From: an uncultured Collinsella sp.
Lineage (GTDB): Bacteria; Actinomycetota; Coriobacteriia; Coriobacteriales; Coriobacteriaceae
Assembly (NCBI GenBank): GCA_958370785.1
Contig: CATXKN010000006.1
Span: forward strand, 1 to 64,000
DNA: 64,000 bases
Reading direction: 5' to 3'
Program-made: the position numbers and the translations under genes
Part shown: in pieces, positions 60,734 through 64,000 of the stretch
Numbering within the stretch: position 1 is the first letter of the stretch
Layout: the number at the start of each line of letters is the position of its first letter
The notes under the pieces: model-generated
Seen by the model: only the letters and a program-made list of their open reading frames with translations
What the model was told of the DNA's origin: nothing
Databases searched by the model: none

Positions 60734-62038
60734 TTGAAGGCGGACACTCAAACCATCGACATCCTGTTGTTGGGCAGCGGCGGCCGTGAGCATGCTTTGG
60801 CAGCTAAGCTCGCAGCATCACCGCGCGCCGGCAAGCTCTACATCGCGCCGGGTAACGGCGGCACCGCGAGCTGCGGCGAGAACGTTGTTCTCGACGACTG
60901 CGATCCTGCGGCCGTGGCGGCGTTTGCGCAGAGCCACGGATGCGGACTCGTGGTAATTGGCCCCGAGGCTCCGCTCGTGGCGGGCGTGGCCGACGCCGTA
61001 CGCGCGGCGGGTATTTCCTGCTTTGGCCCGGGTGCCGAGGGCGCCCAGATGGAGGGCTCCAAGCTGTTCTCCAAGCAGCTCATGGAGCGTGCGGGCATTC
61101 CGACGGCAGCCTATGGTTCGTTTACCGACGAGGCTTCGGCTCTCGCCTACGTGCGCGAGCAGGGCGCCCCGCTGGTCGTGAAGGCCGACGGCCTTGCCGC
61201 GGGCAAGGGCGTTATCGTGGCGACCGAACTTGAGCAGGCCGAGGAGGCCGTGCGCGAGTGCTTTGGCGGCACCTTTGGCGATGCCGGCAACACCGTGGTT
61301 ATCGAGGAGATGCTGACCGGCCCCGAGTGCTCGCTGCTGGCCTTTACCGACGGCAAGACCGTGCGCCCCATGGCCACCTCGCAGGACCACAAGCGCGCGC
61401 TCGAGGGCGACAAGGGCCCCAACACCGGCGGCATGGGCGTCTACAGCCCGGTGCCCATCGTGACTGACGAGGAGCACGCCACCATGGTGAAGGTCATGGA
61501 GCAGACCGTGGCCGAGCTCGCTGCCGAGGGTATCGACTACCGCGGCTGCCTGTACGGCGGCTTTATGCTCACGCCTGCCGGCCCCAAGGTGCTGGAGTTC
61601 AATGCCCGCTTTGGCGACCCCGAGACGCAGGTCGTGCTGCCGCGCCTTAAGAACGACCTGGTCGAGGTCATGCTCGCCTGCGCCAACTGCGAGCTTGATC
61701 AGATTGAGCTCGACTGGCGTGACGAGTGGGCCGTGGCCGTTGTCCTGACGAGCGCGGGCTACCCCGGCAGCTACGAGAAGGGCAAGGTCATCACCGGTAT
61801 CGCCGATGCCGAGGCCATGGAGAACGTGACCGTGTACCACGCGGGCACTGCCGTGGTGGACGGCCAGCTCGTGACCAATGGTGGCCGCGTGCTTGCCGTG
61901 ACCGCTCTGGGCGACACGTTCGAGAACGCTCGCAACCTTGCCTACGAGGCCTGCGAGAAGATTGATTTTGAGGGCAAGACCCTGCGTCACGACATCGGCC
62001 TGCGCGCGCTGCGCGGCCGCGACGCCTGGGATGCCTAA
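60734..62038 (+). CDS. purD: Phosphoribosylamine--glycine ligase
   Basis: 434 residues. ATP-grasp enzyme of purine synthesis: 'LLLGSGGREHALAAKLA', 'FGPGAEGAQMEGSK', 'KADGLAAGKGVIVA', 'EFNARFGDPETQVVLPRL'. The start is a TTG five bases after GAGGAGG; the 56 additional in-frame codons upstream run through the terminator and are rejected. 12 bases before the next ATG of the NUDIX gene region. Confidence 0.95.
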   Translation: MKADTQTIDILLLGSGGREHALAAKLAASPRAGKLYIAPGNGGTASCGENVVLDDCDPAAVAAFAQSHGCGLVVIGPEAPLVAGVADAVRAAGISCFGPGAEGAQMEGSKLFSKQLMERAGIPTAAYGSFTDEASALAYVREQGAPLVVKADGLAAGKGVIVATELEQAEEAVRECFGGTFGDAGNTVVIEEMLTGPECSLLAFTDGKTVRPMATSQDHKRALEGDKGPNTGGMGVYSPVPIVTDEEHATMVKVMEQTVAELAAEGIDYRGCLYGGFMLTPAGPKVLEFNARFGDPETQVVLPRLKNDLVEVMLACANCELDQIELDWRDEWAVAVVLTSAGYPGSYEKGKVITGIADAEAMENVTVYHAGTAVVDGQLVTNGGRVLAVTALGDTFENARNLAYEACEKIDFEGKTLRHDIGLRALRGRDAWDA

Positions 62039-62059
62039 AGTCCGAGAGGAATGAGACGG

Positions 62060-62755
62060 ATGGACGAGAAGAACGAAGAGCTCGTGGACGCGCAGATCGT
62101 CGAAGAGGACAGCCGCATGTATGGGCACGCCGAGGGCGAGCCTGGTGGCGAGGTCTCTGACGAGCCGGCGCTGGTGCTGGGCGATGACGACCCGCACGAT
62201 GCCGAGCTGCACGAGAAGATTCTTTCGGAGGAATGCGCCTGGAAGGGCAAGATTCTCGACGTCCACCGTCTTGAGGTTGAGCTGCCCAACGGTCACCGCA
62301 GCGCCCGCGATATCGTTCGCCATCCGGGTGCGGCGGCCGTTGTGGCACTGACCGAGAGCGGCAAGATCGTACTGGTGCGTCAGTACCGCACCGCCATCGA
62401 CCGCGTGACGGTCGAGATTCCCGCCGGCAAGCTCGATCCAGGCGAGGACCCGCTCGATTGCGCCAAACGCGAACTGCACGAGGAGACGGGCTTTAGGGCC
62501 GGTCGTATTCGCTTTTTGACGTCGATTGTCACGTCCTGCGGTTTTTGCGATGAGATCATCCACATCTACTTGGCTACCAAGCTCGAGTTTGATGCGCCCA
62601 ACCCCGATGATGACGAGTTTGTCAACGTGGACCTGGTGCCGCTGCACGAGCTGATCGATGCCGTGCTCGACGGCAAGATCGAAGACGCCAAGACCGTCGT
62701 AGGCGCCTTGGCCTGCGATAGCATCGCGCACCGCCTTGGGGGCGCGGAGCTTTAA
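62060..62755 (+). CDS. NUDIX hydrolase, ADP-ribose pyrophosphatase-like
   Basis: 231 residues. Nudix box GX5EX7REUXEEXGU is intact in 'GKLDPGEDPLDCAKRELHEE'. The arrangement 'VALTESGKIVLVRQYRTAIDRVTVEIPAGKLD' in part is typical of ADP-ribose pyrophosphatases. An acidic ~55-residue N-terminal extension is unusual. Start at the second ATG, nine bases after AGAGGA. Confidence 0.9.
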   Translation: MDEKNEELVDAQIVEEDSRMYGHAEGEPGGEVSDEPALVLGDDDPHDAELHEKILSEECAWKGKILDVHRLEVELPNGHRSARDIVRHPGAAAVVALTESGKIVLVRQYRTAIDRVTVEIPAGKLDPGEDPLDCAKRELHEETGFRAGRIRFLTSIVTSCGFCDEIIHIYLATKLEFDAPNPDDDEFVNVDLVPLHELIDAVLDGKIEDAKTVVGALACDSIAHRLGGAEL

Positions 62756-62837
62756 CGAGCGGGGATAGCCCTGGGGCAAGTACTGCTGATTGCTCTGTCC
62801 CAGGGCCTTACGTTGCTGATATTTCTTTGAGGATCAC

Positions 62838-64000
62838 ATGCTGAAGAGGTTTCTTTCGTATTACGAGCCCCAGATGGGGCTTTTTGTTGCCGATACTGTT
62901 TGTGCCCTGGTGCTTGCCGCCATTGACTTGGCGTTTCCCATTATCCTGCGCAATCTGACCGGCGGGCTCTTTACCCAGGGTCAGGCTGCTATTATGCAGG
63001 CGCTCGGTATGATCGCGGTTGGTCTGGTGCTGATGTATGCCATCCGTTGCGCCTGTCGCTACTTTGTGAGTTACTGGGGCCACGTGATGGGCGCGCGCAT
63101 GGAGTCCAAGATGCGTGAGGACCTGTTCGATCAGTACGAGCGCTTTAGCTTTGCGTACTTCGATCGCAACAGTTCGGGTGACATGATGAGCCGCGTGGTC
63201 AACGACCTGTTCGATATCTGCGAGGCGGCACACCACGTGCCCGAGTGGATTATCATCTGCGGCATCGAGATCGTCGGCTCGTTTGTGATCCTCTTTGCTA
63301 TTGCCCCGGTGCTGGCGCTTGCCATGGCCGTGGTGACGGCGGTGTTTGCGGTCATCATGTTTTGGCAGAACATGCGCATGCGCGAGGTCTTCAGCGACAA
63401 CCGCAAAAAGATCAGCGGTATTAATGCTCAACTGCAGGATTCGCTGGCAGGCATGCGCGTGGTCAAGAGTTTTGCGAACGAGGAAGCTGAGCGCTCCAAG
63501 TTCCGCGCCTCTAACGACCGCTATCTTTCGTCCAAAGAGAATATGTATCACGCCATGGGCGTCTACACTGCGACGTATGGCCTGCTCTCGGGTGTGCTGT
63601 ACGTGATCGTGGTGCTGCTGGGTGGTTGGCTGGTGGCGCAAGGCCAACTGCAGCCGGTCGATATGGCGACCTTTGCGCTCTACATTTCGCTGTTCTGCAC
63701 GCCGCTCGAGACGCTCGTCAATTCGGCCGAAACGTATCAGAAGGCCATCGCCGGCTTTAAGCGCATGGACGAGGTGCTTTCGACCGCCCCGGATATCCAG
63801 GACAAGCCAGATGCCGCGGACCTGGAGGTAACGGCTGGCGCGGTTGAATATCGCGACGTGTGCTTTAGCTACGAGGATGTTGAGTTGGGCGAGGGCGGTG
63901 CCGACGGACGCCCTGTTATCGACCATATGGATCTGTCCATCAAGCCCGGACAGACCATTGCGCTGGTTGGCCCCTCGGGCGGTGGCAAGTCCACAACGTG
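62838..64000 (+). CDS. ABC exporter, membrane domain and start of ATPase (cut by window end)
   Basis: 387 complete codons without a stop. Six predicted helices of a type I ABC exporter ('DTVCALVLAAIDLAFPIIL', 'YATYGLLSGVLYVIVVLLGG' in part), with 'YFDRNSSGDMMSRVVND', the coupling-helix region. A nucleotide-binding domain begins near residue 335, and Walker A 'LVGPSGGGKSTT' is reached at the window edge. Multidrug/lipid exporter type; substrate unknown. GAGG seven bases before the ATG. Confidence 0.92.
   Translation, partial: MLKRFLSYYEPQMGLFVADTVCALVLAAIDLAFPIILRNLTGGLFTQGQAAIMQALGMIAVGLVLMYAIRCACRYFVSYWGHVMGARMESKMREDLFDQYERFSFAYFDRNSSGDMMSRVVNDLFDICEAAHHVPEWIIICGIEIVGSFVILFAIAPVLALAMAVVTAVFAVIMFWQNMRMREVFSDNRKKISGINAQLQDSLAGMRVVKSFANEEAERSKFRASNDRYLSSKENMYHAMGVYTATYGLLSGVLYVIVVLLGGWLVAQGQLQPVDMATFALYISLFCTPLETLVNSAETYQKAIAGFKRMDEVLSTAPDIQDKPDAADLEVTAGAVEYRDVCFSYEDVELGEGGADGRPVIDHMDLSIKPGQTIALVGPSGGGKSTT

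Noticed and set aside
60818..62779. 653-codon frame antisense to purD and the NUDIX gene
   Set aside because: Open only because of codon bias in two clear genes.

Overview
The window looks like the chromosomal replication-origin region of a high-G+C Coriobacteriia species, most likely Collinsella or a close relative. This rests on gene order, protein style and G+C content; I could not run a database search. Left of about 37.2 kb most genes are on the minus strand and right of it most are on the plus strand, as expected for two replichores leaving an origin in the dnaA region. The main exceptions are two plus-strand accessory blocks on the left arm (12985-21397 and 25031-26957).

1-12 kb: tRNA-Lys, an M29 aminopeptidase, purC with a small membrane protein, a two-component system, a Tat lipoprotein coupled to a TSCPD protein, a solute-binding protein coupled to a diguanylate cyclase, purB and tRNA-Gly. 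12-21.4 kb is accessory: an IclR regulator divergent from a four-gene operon (UxaA-type dehydratase, lone PTS EIIC, amidohydrolase, DapA-type aldolase), then a 1143-residue thioester/SpaA-repeat LPATG surface adhesin. 21.4-31.9 kb: an M28 peptidase split by a very long acidic insertion, a PafB/PafC-like WYL pair, a DnaQ-DinG fusion, ddl and rlmN.

32-49.3 kb is the origin core. ParA/ParB sit beside three perfect parS sites, followed by rsmG, jag, yidC, yidD, rnpA and rpmH in the usual Gram-positive order but without mnmE/mnmG. After an AT-rich box-containing gap come an unrecognised GHKL-ATPase/winged-helix protein, dnaA, a DnaA-trio-type unwinding region, dnaN, recF, a DciA-like gene, gyrB and gyrA, then tRNA-Ile, tRNA-Ala and tRNA-Ile. 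49.4-64 kb: a bifunctional-nuclease-domain protein with two unknown small genes, typA, a bactofilin-like membrane protein, a TRIC-type channel, two tRNA-Ser genes, the rpsF-ssb-rpsR-rplI operon, dnaB, purA, purD, a NUDIX hydrolase and an ABC exporter cut by the window end.

The strongest unexplained signal is a family of about 110-140 bp multi-hairpin elements at 50-158, 11531-11640, 11662-11786 and 54993-55132. Each lies just downstream of a tRNA gene (Lys, Gly, Ser). Each is closed by a stem made from that tRNA's own T-arm, while the internal hairpins keep their position but differ in sequence. At the origin, the local DnaA-box variant TTTTCAACA coincides with unusual residues in the DnaA recognition helix, and three such boxes lie inside the Gln-rich linker of the gene preceding dnaA.

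Start codons were chosen from ribosome-binding sites, so several differ from the longest open frame. Functions are read from motifs and recalled family knowledge, without alignments.
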